DNA of 64,000 nt from Emticicia agri. GTDB taxonomy: Bacteria > Bacteroidota > Bacteroidia > Cytophagales > Spirosomataceae. Every line of letters begins with the position of its first letter. The first letter of the stretch is position 1. Where the stretch lies: NCBI RefSeq assembly GCF_004168285.1, contig NZ_SEWF01000002.1, positions 124,001 through 188,000 of the forward strand, written 5' to 3'. Below the pieces are notes generated by a model. That model searched no databases. It was not told the DNA's origin and saw nothing but the letters and a program-made list of their open reading frames with translations. This document shows positions 24,664 to 32,245 of this stretch, one piece after another. The translations under genes and the position numbers were made by a program.

Positions 24664-26343
24664 TTATAAGTCTGTTACACAGCCTTCGCTGGCTGAACTC
24701 ACATTCTTGATATATTTTCTTAAAACACCTCTCGTAAATGGCGATTCTTTTGGCTGCCATGCTGCTCTGCGTGCGGCCAGTTCTTCGTCAGATACATGCA
24801 GAATCAATTGATTGTCAACGGCATCAATCGTAATCTTATCTCCATCTTTTACCAGCGCAATCGTACCGCCATCAAATGCCTCAGGTGTAACGTGGCCTAC
24901 TACAAAGCCGTGAGTACCACCAGAGAAACGACCGTCGGTAATCATGGCTACCGAATTACCCAAACCTGCACCCATTACCGCCGAGGTTGGTTTCAACATT
25001 TCAGGCATTCCCGGTCCACCTTTTGGACCTTCGTTACGAATGACTAATACATGACCCGGTTTGATTTCGCCTTTGCTCAAAAACTCAATTACTTCTTCTT
25101 CACGCTCACATACTTTGGCAATACCTTCAAATCTTTCACCTTCTTTTCCGGTAATTTTAGCTACTGCTCCTTTTTCAGCCAGATTACCATACAAAATCTG
25201 TAAGTGTCCGGTAGCTTTAATCGGGTCAGTAACAGGTCTAATCATATTTTGCGTAGTGAAATCTAAATCCATAACCTCCTCCAGATTTTCAGCAACTGTT
25301 TTACCTGTAATGGTCATACAACCGCCATGAAGCAAGCCAACTTTCAAGAGATATTTCATTACTGCCGGTACACCGCCTATGGCCATCATGTCTTCCATGT
25401 AGTATTTGCCTGATGGTTTCAGGTCACCTAACAATGGCGTGCGGTCTGAAATAGCCTGAATATCATCTAAAGTAAATTGGATACCTGCCGAAGAGGCAAT
25501 AGCTATATAGTGTAATACGGCATTAGTAGAACCACCCAGCGCTATCACAACTGTCATCGCATTTTCGAAGGCTTTGCGGGTCATGATGTCACGTGGTAGA
25601 ATTTGTTTTTCTAACAGGTTTTTCATGGCTGCACCGATAGCTACACATTCTGCTTTTTTGCCTTCGTGTGTCGCAGGGTAAGAAGAGCTGTTGGGTAAAC
25701 TCATGCCCATAGCTTCGATAGACGAAGCCATTGTATTGGCTGTGTACATACCACCACAAGCTCCCTGACCCGGAATTGAGTTTTGTATGACTCCCTTATA
25801 ATCTTCGTCAGAAATATTATTGGCAAACTTTTTACCTAATGCCTCAAAAGCTGAAACAATGTCTAATTTCTGTCCATGATAATGTCCTGATTTTACTGTA
25901 CCTCCATAAACCAATATAGCAGGGCGGTTTAGGCGAGCAATCGCCATCATAGCACCAGGCATATTTTTATCACAACCTACTACTGTAATCACACCATCGT
26001 ACCATTGCGCCGAAACTACATCTTCAATCGAATCTGCAATAATATCACGGCTTGGCAACGAATAACTCATGCCATCGTTTCCGTTTGTCATCCCGTCCGA
26101 TACCCCAATGGTATTAAAAATCAGCCCCACCATGCCATTTTCCTGCACACCTTTTTTTACATGAACTGAAAGCCCATTTAAATGTATATTACAGGGATTC
26201 CCTTCATAACCTGTGCTGGCAATACCAATCTGTGGCTTTGCCATGTCTTCTTCTGTCAAGCCAATGGCATAAAGCATGGCCTGAGCAGCAGGGTTTGTTA
26301 CTTCTTGCGTGAGTGTCCGGCTGAATTTGTTTAAAACGGTCAT
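24664..26343 (-). CDS. ilvD: Dihydroxy-acid dehydratase
   Basis: 559 aa. Fe-S cluster cysteines are in [13 protein letters not shown] and [14 protein letters not shown], with the third in [10 protein letters not shown]. The C-terminal domain has [14 protein letters not shown] and [16 protein letters not shown], whose serine acts as catalytic base in the family. It converts dihydroxy acids to the 2-oxo acids of valine and isoleucine. It is the first structural gene of the operon. The leader peptide and attenuator lie immediately upstream, with the terminator U-run ending about 45 bp before its ATG. Confidence 0.97.
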   Translation of the reverse strand: MTVLNKFSRTLTQEVTNPAAQAMLYAIGLTEEDMAKPQIGIASTGYEGNPCNIHLNGLSVHVKKGVQENGMVGLIFNTIGVSDGMTNGNDGMSYSLPSRDIIADSIEDVVSAQWYDGVITVVGCDKNMPGAMMAIARLNRPAILVYGGTVKSGHYHGQKLDIVSAFEALGKKFANNISDEDYKGVIQNSIPGQGACGGMYTANTMASSIEAMGMSLPNSSSYPATHEGKKAECVAIGAAMKNLLEKQILPRDIMTRKAFENAMTVVIALGGSTNAVLHYIAIASSAGIQFTLDDIQAISDRTPLLGDLKPSGKYYMEDMMAIGGVPAVMKYLLKVGLLHGGCMTITGKTVAENLEEVMDLDFTTQNMIRPVTDPIKATGHLQILYGNLAEKGAVAKITGKEGERFEGIAKVCEREEEVIEFLSKGEIKPGHVLVIRNEGPKGGPGMPEMLKPTSAVMGAGLGNSVAMITDGRFSGGTHGFVVGHVTPEAFDGGTIALVKDGDKITIDAVDNQLILHVSDEELAARRAAWQPKESPFTRGVLRKYIKNVSSASEGCVTDL

Positions 26344-26389
26344 TGTGATTATTGCTGTTGTATATAAGTCGTAAATAATATCTGTTCAT

Positions 26390-26422
26390 AAAAAAGCCTT
26401 CTCCACTGTGTGAAGAAGGCTT
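26390..26422 (-). terminator. ilv attenuator terminator hairpin
   Basis: Minus-strand arms GCCTTCTTCAC and GTGGAGAAGGC pair over 11 bp (one G-U) with a very short loop, followed by a U-run of six. It lies between the leader peptide and ilvD, so transcription stops here unless the 5' arm is captured by the antiterminator segment. Confidence 0.93.
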
Positions 26423-26439
26423 GGGCTATGGTCGTGCGT

Positions 26440-26449
26440 CCTTCTTCAC
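26440..26449 (-). promoter_or_regulatory. Antiterminator segment of the ilv attenuator
   Basis: GTGAAGAAGG on the minus strand, directly after the leader stop codon, is perfectly complementary over 10 bases to CCTTCTTCAC, the 5' arm of the terminator. A ribosome reaching the leader stop would cover it and allow termination. A ribosome stalled earlier at Ile/Leu/Val codons would leave it free to pair and prevent termination. Confidence 0.85.
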
Positions 26450-26503
26450 CTACTTGTTTAGCAGGAGAATAATTGGCACGATAATGACTTTATTTGTACT
26501 CAT
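26450..26503 (-). CDS. ilv operon leader peptide (attenuation)
   Basis: A 17-codon reading frame encoding MSTNKVIIVPIILLLNK. Nine of 17 residues are branched-chain: two Val, four Ile and three Leu, with the run from codon 6 to codon 15 broken only by one Pro. It lies between a good promoter and a terminator/antiterminator pair, as in the classical ilv and leu leaders of enterobacteria. Translation of the regulatory codons would sense charged tRNA-Ile, tRNA-Leu and tRNA-Val. The stop codon is immediately followed by the antiterminator segment. Its function is to control transcription into ilvD. Confidence 0.9.
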   Translation of the reverse strand: MSTNKVIIVPIILLLNK

Positions 26504-26554
26504 GAATAAACTTCTCTATTTGCGAATCTTCGCTAAATGCGAATCATTTCTATA

Positions 26555-26587
26555 CAAATGTAAGTGAAACGATTTTTTAAATGCAAA
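26555..26587 (-). promoter_or_regulatory. Promoter of the ilv operon leader
   Basis: Minus-strand TTTG (26584-26587), then 21 bp, then TACATTTG (26555-26562), an exact match to the Bacteroidota -33/-7 consensus. The leader ATG lies about 50 bp downstream. A small TTCGC/GCGAA hairpin (26529-26543) occurs in the 5' untranslated region. Confidence 0.7.
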
Positions 26588-26664
26588 CTTTTTAGAATAA
26601 AATTTTGAAATTTATCATTTTTTGTACTTTTCTAAGCTTTGTTTATGTTAATTCTAAGAATTTT

Positions 26665-27564
26665 TTAGGCTCCGATTATCTCTTCGTAAGTAGCTTGTAC
26701 GCTTCTCTGGATACCATCGCCCTGCATTTCTGTTACACCTGGAATAGCTGTTACCTTCAGAATTTCTTCTTTAGATTTACCTGCTTTAACTTCGGCTTCT
26801 ACAAAATTCCATAGTTTAGAAAGGTAATCTTGAAATACTTTGATGTCGTCTTTGTTACCTGTAATTTTCTCAGGGTCAAAGGCATGACCGAATACAAACA
26901 AGGTTTGATTATCGAAAGTTTTCAGGGCTTTATCTAATACACTTATCCAGCTTTTCACAGAAGCACCTGCCGAACGGTCAACAAATGGATAACGACGATT
27001 GAAAAGCAAATCGCCCATGTGTACAATATTGGCGTTTTCAAAATGAATTAAGCTATCGCCATTGGTATGTCCTGCACCGAAGTAATGTGCCTTAATAGTT
27101 TCTTTACCAACTTTTTGCTTCCATGTATCGGTATAAGTCATGTCAGGATACAGTTGTTTGTCTTCTGTCTTGGCTTTCTCTGCCGATGCCTTCTGGTTTT
27201 TCAGTGAATTAGCATGGGCTACTACGTGTTCGGCAATGCCTTTGAATGCAATATTACCTCCTGAATGGTCGCCATGATGGTGAGTGTTAATTAAGAGTTG
27301 AATGGGTTTGTCTGATAATTTTTTCAATTCGCCAATCAGATGGGTGGACTGTTCGGGGAATTGTGAATCTACTACGGCCATGCCTTGTGGTGTAACCAGA
27401 TAGGCAATTGTGCCGCCTCTTTCAGTAAAAACGCCCACTCCACCCCGTAAATCCTTCATTTTATAGGGATTCTGGGCAAGCATAGCGGCTAATAATTCTT
27501 TGCCTGATAAAGTAAGGGCACCAAGCGTTAAGCCCGTAGTGTGTACAAAATTTCTACGATTCAT
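26665..27564 (-). CDS. Exported metallo-beta-lactamase-fold hydrolase
   Basis: 299 aa. The N-terminus MNRRNFVHTTGLTLGALTLS resembles a Tat or Sec signal with twin arginines. The metal-binding motif is NTHHHGDHSGGN, with later ligands in HTNGDSLIHF and VFGHAFDP. MBL-fold hydrolases cleave esters, lactones or lactams; the substrate is unknown, and the twin-arginine signal suggests periplasmic action. It is a single gene, separated from the next MBL gene by an interspersed repeat region. Confidence 0.85.
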   Translation of the reverse strand: MNRRNFVHTTGLTLGALTLSGKELLAAMLAQNPYKMKDLRGGVGVFTERGGTIAYLVTPQGMAVVDSQFPEQSTHLIGELKKLSDKPIQLLINTHHHGDHSGGNIAFKGIAEHVVAHANSLKNQKASAEKAKTEDKQLYPDMTYTDTWKQKVGKETIKAHYFGAGHTNGDSLIHFENANIVHMGDLLFNRRYPFVDRSAGASVKSWISVLDKALKTFDNQTLFVFGHAFDPEKITGNKDDIKVFQDYLSKLWNFVEAEVKAGKSKEEILKVTAIPGVTEMQGDGIQRSVQATYEEIIGA

Positions 27565-27599
27565 GGTTTTTGAAGATTAAGTTTACAGGTTGCGATAAT

Positions 27600-27860
27600 T
27601 TATTTAGTGAATGAGTGATTGAGCGAATTAGTGATTGTTGTCTGAACTTTGATTTAGCTGTCTGTTATCTTGAACTATGATTTAACTGATTGACCTGATT
27701 TTGTTTGAAACTATGATTTATGATTACTAAATATGCCTATAAGATGATAGCGCACTGATGAGGGGGCTAAATCATCAGTGTAATCAGGTCAATCAGCTAA
27801 ATCAAAGTTCAAGACGAATTAATCACTCAATCACAAAATCACTCATTCACTCAATTGTTA
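27600..27860. repeat. Composite inverted-repeat region between two MBL-fold genes
   Basis: TCTTGAACTATGATTTAACT (27668 onward) continues with GATTGACCTGATT. It is matched in inverted orientation at 27783-27815, about 33 bp with two mismatches. A further GTCTGAACTTTGATTTAGCT copy starts near 27640. The outermost arms (AATGAGTGATT near 27609 and AATCACTCATTCACTC near 27837) belong to the repeat type seen between ilvB and ilvN. The TGAACTATGATTTA core is the family flanking the GxxExxY pseudogene, but no gene is carried here. Confidence 0.75.
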
Positions 27861-28659
27861 AAGCCGCTTCTACCATATATCTCACTGATACATCATTTGA
27901 GACTAAGATTCTTACCAGATGATTCTCTCGTAGTTTCATGGCTTTGATGATTTCTTTTACTAATAGTCCTTTTTGATGCAGGTTTCTTACGTTTCCGCCA
28001 AAGTCTTCAAAATATTGTAATTTGGCCTGCATCTGTTGTTTTCCGTCCTTTAGTCTGGGATGATGCCCGCAAAAAAGCACGTCAAAGTCATATTGAAGCA
28101 CCTTTTTAAAAGATTCTACCTGTTGCCAGAATTTCTCTCCTTTTCTGAAAATCCTGATTTTGATGCCTACAAATAAATCGCCTGAAAAAAGCCAGCCTTT
28201 ATCTGGTTCTAAAAAAACGGTGTGGTCGTCAGAGTGCCCGGGTGTATAAATGGGCAATAGTTTATGGTGTGGAGTTTCAATAATTACCGGAAAATCGTAT
28301 ATAGGCTTTGTATAAGGCTTTACCTGACCGAAAAGGACTTTTTCGTACAAGTATAAATCAAAGCCCTGTTTCACTTTTTCTTGCGTAAATGGATGGGCAA
28401 ATACCTCTGCCTGATGCCCATGCGCTAATGCTGCTACATTTCCCGAATGGTCTTCATGAAAGTGTGTCAGCAAAATTTTCTCAATGTTTTTGTGCTGAAA
28501 AGTAGCTCTTACTTTCTCTTCACAATGTGCCTGTGCGGTATCAATTAATACATTATCTAAAATAAAACAGTACACATTAAACCACGGTTTGCCGATGGGA
28601 GCGTAACCAAATTTGAAAAGCTCTATATCGGCAAACTTTCTGTAGGTCAGATATTGCAT
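27847..28659 (-). CDS. Cytoplasmic metallo-beta-lactamase-fold hydrolase
   Basis: 270 aa without a signal peptide. The zinc motif is LLTHFHEDHSGNVAAL, with further ligands in TPGHSDDHTVF and FCGHHPRLKDG. The arrangement is that of glyoxalase II/RNase Z-type hydrolases, with a C-terminal helical region that may be LACTB2-like. The reaction is not predictable. It runs in the same direction as the GH3/beta-lactamase gene upstream, with a 52 bp gap, so the two may be co-transcribed. Confidence 0.82.
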   Translation of the reverse strand: MQYLTYRKFADIELFKFGYAPIGKPWFNVYCFILDNVLIDTAQAHCEEKVRATFQHKNIEKILLTHFHEDHSGNVAALAHGHQAEVFAHPFTQEKVKQGFDLYLYEKVLFGQVKPYTKPIYDFPVIIETPHHKLLPIYTPGHSDDHTVFLEPDKGWLFSGDLFVGIKIRIFRKGEKFWQQVESFKKVLQYDFDVLFCGHHPRLKDGKQQMQAKLQYFEDFGGNVRNLHQKGLLVKEIIKAMKLRENHLVRILVSNDVSVRYMVEAALTIE

Positions 28660-28711
28660 TTTTCTAAGAAATAGTGCCTTACGTATATGGCATACGAAAA
28701 GATTTGCCTTA

Positions 28712-31700
28712 TTACTTCACTATTTTATAAATTTCATCACCTATGGCTGTCCGGATATTCAGACTGCTGATTTTAACATTGTCACGGGTTGGATATACAC
28801 GGTTTGACAGGAATACATAAACGAAATTATATTTGGGGTCAACCCATACAAACGTACCTGTAAAGCCTGAGTGTCCATAGCTTTCCGGGGTAGCCAGCGT
28901 AGGGCCATTAGCTACTTTCGGATTGAAATCTATTTTATCAAAGGCAATGGCTCTGCGGTTTTTCAGTTCAGGAAACTGATACTTGGTACATTCTTCTACT
29001 ACCTCCGGCTTGATAAATTGGGTACCGCCATAACTACCTTTCTGCAAATACATCTGCATCAGTTTCATAAGGTCATTGGCATTGCCAAACAAACCTGCAT
29101 GACCCGAAATACCATCTAACATACCTGCGCCCTCATCATGTACACGGCCATGAATCAACGTTTTTCTGAATAAGGTATCTCTTTCGGTCGGTACAATCTG
29201 AGATTTCGGATAGAAACGCAATGGATTATAAGTAAGAGAATTGGCTCCTAATTGTTTATAGGTTTGTTTCAGATATTCTTCCCAGGGTACGCCTGTAATA
29301 CGAGGCATAAAGGTAGGGTAAGTATAATAGTGCAAATCGCTATATACATAACCTTGTTCGGGTTTTATAGGAGAATCTTCAATGGCCTGGAAAATCTTCT
29401 CTCTCCAATCTTTATGCAGCCACAAGCTATCGCTTACCTGTACAGGAAATTCATCAGAAGGTTTATTTGAAAGCGTATTTTTCTTCAATACTAATGTAGA
29501 GGAAGAAAGAGTTTCTTTCCACAAATTTTTATCTTCTTTAATGGCTTTCATCAGCAAAGCATTGTATTTCTTTTTACTCATAAATAGCTTCTTTCTATAT
29601 TTGCTTGCGTATTTTTCTTTAAATACCGGGCTATTTCTCACGCTTTTCACCGAATCAATCGCCTCCATCCAGAAAGGTATCCACGCTTTTAAACCTGATT
29701 TATGGGTAAGCATATCTCTGAATTTTAAATTGGCTTTATTTGAATTGTCAAATTCAGTATAGTAATCTTTGAAAGTCTTGTCTAAATTAAACTTGTCTAC
29801 GCTCATCAATTGCATCACAGCCAATAAGGAAGTACTTACTTTAGTTACCGACGCTAAATCATACAAATCTGTCAGTTTTACCTTCCCGCTTGATAGGGTA
29901 TTACCTGGTGCACTCAATACCAAATTAGAACTGGTGTTTTTTACCTTTTCATCCATTACATCATTCTTATTATCTGCCCGCAGCACCAAATCGTTATAAG
30001 TACCCCCTGTTTTGGCGGCTTCATAAGTATGATAACCAAAGGCTTTGTGGTAAATCACACGACCTTCTTTAGCAACTTCTAATACGGCACCCGGATACGC
30101 TTTTTCTCTCAAACCTAAATTTACTACTGAATCCATTTTGGCATTAAAAACCTCACTATTCAGACCTACCATTTCTGGCACACCATAAGCCAGACGACCC
30201 AAGGCTTTGGTTTGAATGCTCAGTTCTAAAGGATATTTTTCATTAACCGTTACAGGCAATTTGCCTATAAATGGAATAGCCCCGAAAATAGCCTGTGCCG
30301 AAGCATCTTCCATGTAGCTGGTTAACTGATAAGCCATTACAATAGCTTTTGCTTTTTCTAATTCTTCAAACTTATCAAGTGCATAAGGGTTGCCGAATAC
30401 TGTAACCACCGCTTTACCTGTGTTGACCAAAGCTTTTACTGCTTTTTTGTTGGCATCGGTTACACCATATTTGGCCGCAGGACGGATATTGTTCAGATGC
30501 ACCCCAACCACAATCAAGTCATAGTTTTTACTTTGCTCTATTACTCTGCTAATGGTAGAATCAGCCGCATTGGCAGGAATCATGAAATTATCAACTGCTG
30601 TATAGTTAGCCGCCATTTTCTGAAAAGTAGTTGCCTGACTGGCATCGATAGATACTACGGCAATTTTCTTAGTCAAATCTTTTACAGGCAGAATACCCTC
30701 CTCATTTTTCACTAAAGTAATAGATGCTTCGGCAAACTGGCGATTCAATACATCAGAATTGGTAGTATTCAGGTCTTTAATCAGATTTTCAATCTTTATC
30801 GGTTTGTAGCGGTCAAGTCCAACCCATGATTTTGCCATCAAAATTCTTTTTACCCGAAAATCAATCTCTTCCATTGATATTTCTTTATTTTCAATGGCTT
30901 TTTTGATTGCGGCTATCGCAGCAGGCACATCTTCAAAAGTTTCGAGTACATCATTACCTGACAGAATGGCTTTTACATTGGCTTGCCCGTTCGGGAAATA
31001 TTTTACTGCCCCTTGCATATCCATCGCATCAGTAAATACCAACCCCTTAAACTTTAAATCATCACGAAGTAAATCGGTTACAATTTTCTTAGATAGAGTA
31101 GAGGCTAAATTCTTGGTTGAATCTAAAGAGGGAATGCTGAGGTGGGCGGTCATGACGCCACTTAAACCACTGTTCATCAACATACGGTAAGGATATAGCT
31201 CAATATCATCAAGGCGTTTTTTATCATGCGCAATCAGTGGCAAATCATAGTGTGAGTCAACGCCTGTATCGCCATGACCTGGGAAGTGTTTGGCTGTTGT
31301 AAGAATACGCTCACTATTCATGCCCTGCATATAAGCCATAGCTTTGCTGGTAACATCATATTTATTCTCCCCAAAAGAACGAAAATTGATAACAGGGTTA
31401 TTGGGATTATTGTTAACATCTATTACAGGGGCATAATTGATATGTACACCCATTCTGCGGCATTGGCGGCCAATTTCGGCACCCATTTCCCTGACATCTG
31501 ACTCTCTGCCGCGCATAGCACCGAGGGTCATCTGATAGGGGAAACGAACAGTGCTATCCAGACGCATAGCCAAGCCCCATTCCAAGTCCATACCTATCAG
31601 CATCGGTACTTTCGACATGGCTTGTAGTTCGTTGACGATACGGGCTTGTGTAGTAGGCTGGCCCGCAAAAAATACCAGGCCACCCAATTTATAGTCTTGC

Positions 31701-31912
31701 ACCCATTTTTTGAGCTTATCAAAATTATACCCTTGTCCAGAGGTATTGCCACGTGGCATCAAAAGCTGACCGATTTTTTCTTCTAAAGTAAGGGTACTGA
31801 AAACAGAATCTACCCAACGCTGGTTATAGTTAGTAAGAAAATCGGGAGTCTTTTGTGCAAATGTGGATAAGGTGTTGATAAGTAGAAAAGCGAGCAACAA
31901 TACTTTTTTCAT
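28712..31912 (-). CDS. GH3 (NagZ-like) / serine beta-lactamase-like fusion protein
   Basis: 1066 aa with a signal peptide ending STFAQ. Residues about 25-380 are a GH3 domain with the NagZ catalytic loop KHFPGHGDTGVDSHYDLP and the Asp in VFTDAMDMQGAV. A GH3 C-terminal-like domain follows (about 390-570). Residues about 590-1066 form an AmpC-like domain with SVTK (about 688), YSD (the YxN-type motif) and GHSGFTG. Known Bacteroidota fusions of this type are thought to combine N-acetylglucosaminidase with a second peptidoglycan-cleaving activity in cell-wall recycling. A long insert near 760-830 is unusual. Confidence 0.92.
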   Translation of the reverse strand: MKKVLLLAFLLINTLSTFAQKTPDFLTNYNQRWVDSVFSTLTLEEKIGQLLMPRGNTSGQGYNFDKLKKWVQDYKLGGLVFFAGQPTTQARIVNELQAMSKVPMLIGMDLEWGLAMRLDSTVRFPYQMTLGAMRGRESDVREMGAEIGRQCRRMGVHINYAPVIDVNNNPNNPVINFRSFGENKYDVTSKAMAYMQGMNSERILTTAKHFPGHGDTGVDSHYDLPLIAHDKKRLDDIELYPYRMLMNSGLSGVMTAHLSIPSLDSTKNLASTLSKKIVTDLLRDDLKFKGLVFTDAMDMQGAVKYFPNGQANVKAILSGNDVLETFEDVPAAIAAIKKAIENKEISMEEIDFRVKRILMAKSWVGLDRYKPIKIENLIKDLNTTNSDVLNRQFAEASITLVKNEEGILPVKDLTKKIAVVSIDASQATTFQKMAANYTAVDNFMIPANAADSTISRVIEQSKNYDLIVVGVHLNNIRPAAKYGVTDANKKAVKALVNTGKAVVTVFGNPYALDKFEELEKAKAIVMAYQLTSYMEDASAQAIFGAIPFIGKLPVTVNEKYPLELSIQTKALGRLAYGVPEMVGLNSEVFNAKMDSVVNLGLREKAYPGAVLEVAKEGRVIYHKAFGYHTYEAAKTGGTYNDLVLRADNKNDVMDEKVKNTSSNLVLSAPGNTLSSGKVKLTDLYDLASVTKVSTSLLAVMQLMSVDKFNLDKTFKDYYTEFDNSNKANLKFRDMLTHKSGLKAWIPFWMEAIDSVKSVRNSPVFKEKYASKYRKKLFMSKKKYNALLMKAIKEDKNLWKETLSSSTLVLKKNTLSNKPSDEFPVQVSDSLWLHKDWREKIFQAIEDSPIKPEQGYVYSDLHYYTYPTFMPRITGVPWEEYLKQTYKQLGANSLTYNPLRFYPKSQIVPTERDTLFRKTLIHGRVHDEGAGMLDGISGHAGLFGNANDLMKLMQMYLQKGSYGGTQFIKPEVVEECTKYQFPELKNRRAIAFDKIDFNPKVANGPTLATPESYGHSGFTGTFVWVDPKYNFVYVFLSNRVYPTRDNVKISSLNIRTAIGDEIYKIVK

Positions 31913-32245
31913 GAGTTTACATTTTTGTCAGAATAGAAATCAAAATAAATCAAAAATAGCCAATAATCCTGCAAGGTTTTCAAAACGAAAGAAGATTTAA
32001 TAGTTTTTTGGCGTTTTCATGCCATAATGCCATACTTCATGGGTTGGCATCAGGTTTGAACTATAAAAAAAACGAATATTTTTTTTTATTATTCAAAACG
32101 TTTTGTACTTTCACTCTGACAATCTGGCAGGCCAGAATACATCATTCTCGGCCGTTTGGAAGTATGCAGAGGGATTAGTTTTTTATAATAATTAATTATT
32201 TGCTGTAAAGTATAAGGATTCCTTCGTATAAAAGGAACCGTAAAG
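31913..32245. other. Divergent intergenic region between the GH3 fusion gene and lon
   Basis: 333 bp, A+T-rich. Apart from the minus-strand promoter candidate, it contains a long T-tract and TACTTTCA near 32106, a weak -7 match for lon. I see no heat-shock CIRCE element. Confidence 0.5.
31951..31984 (-). promoter_or_regulatory. Candidate promoter of the GH3/beta-lactamase gene
   Basis: Minus-strand TTTG (31981-31984), 22 bp, then TATTTTTG (31951-31958), an exact -7 match, about 40 bp before the ATG. Spacing is slightly longer than usual. Confidence 0.4.

Larger units (their letters stand above)
26344..26664 (-). other. Upstream regulatory region of ilvD
   Basis: This 321 bp stretch without a large gene holds the promoter, leader peptide, antiterminator and terminator described separately. 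The remaining part, 26588-26664, is A+T-rich and shows nothing further. Confidence 0.8.

Noticed and set aside
26204-26389. 61-aa frame ([10 protein letters not shown]...) as the ilv leader
   Set aside because: It overlaps ilvD in another frame and starts after the terminator. The Leu/Ile/Val-rich frame at 26450-26503 fits the attenuator far better.
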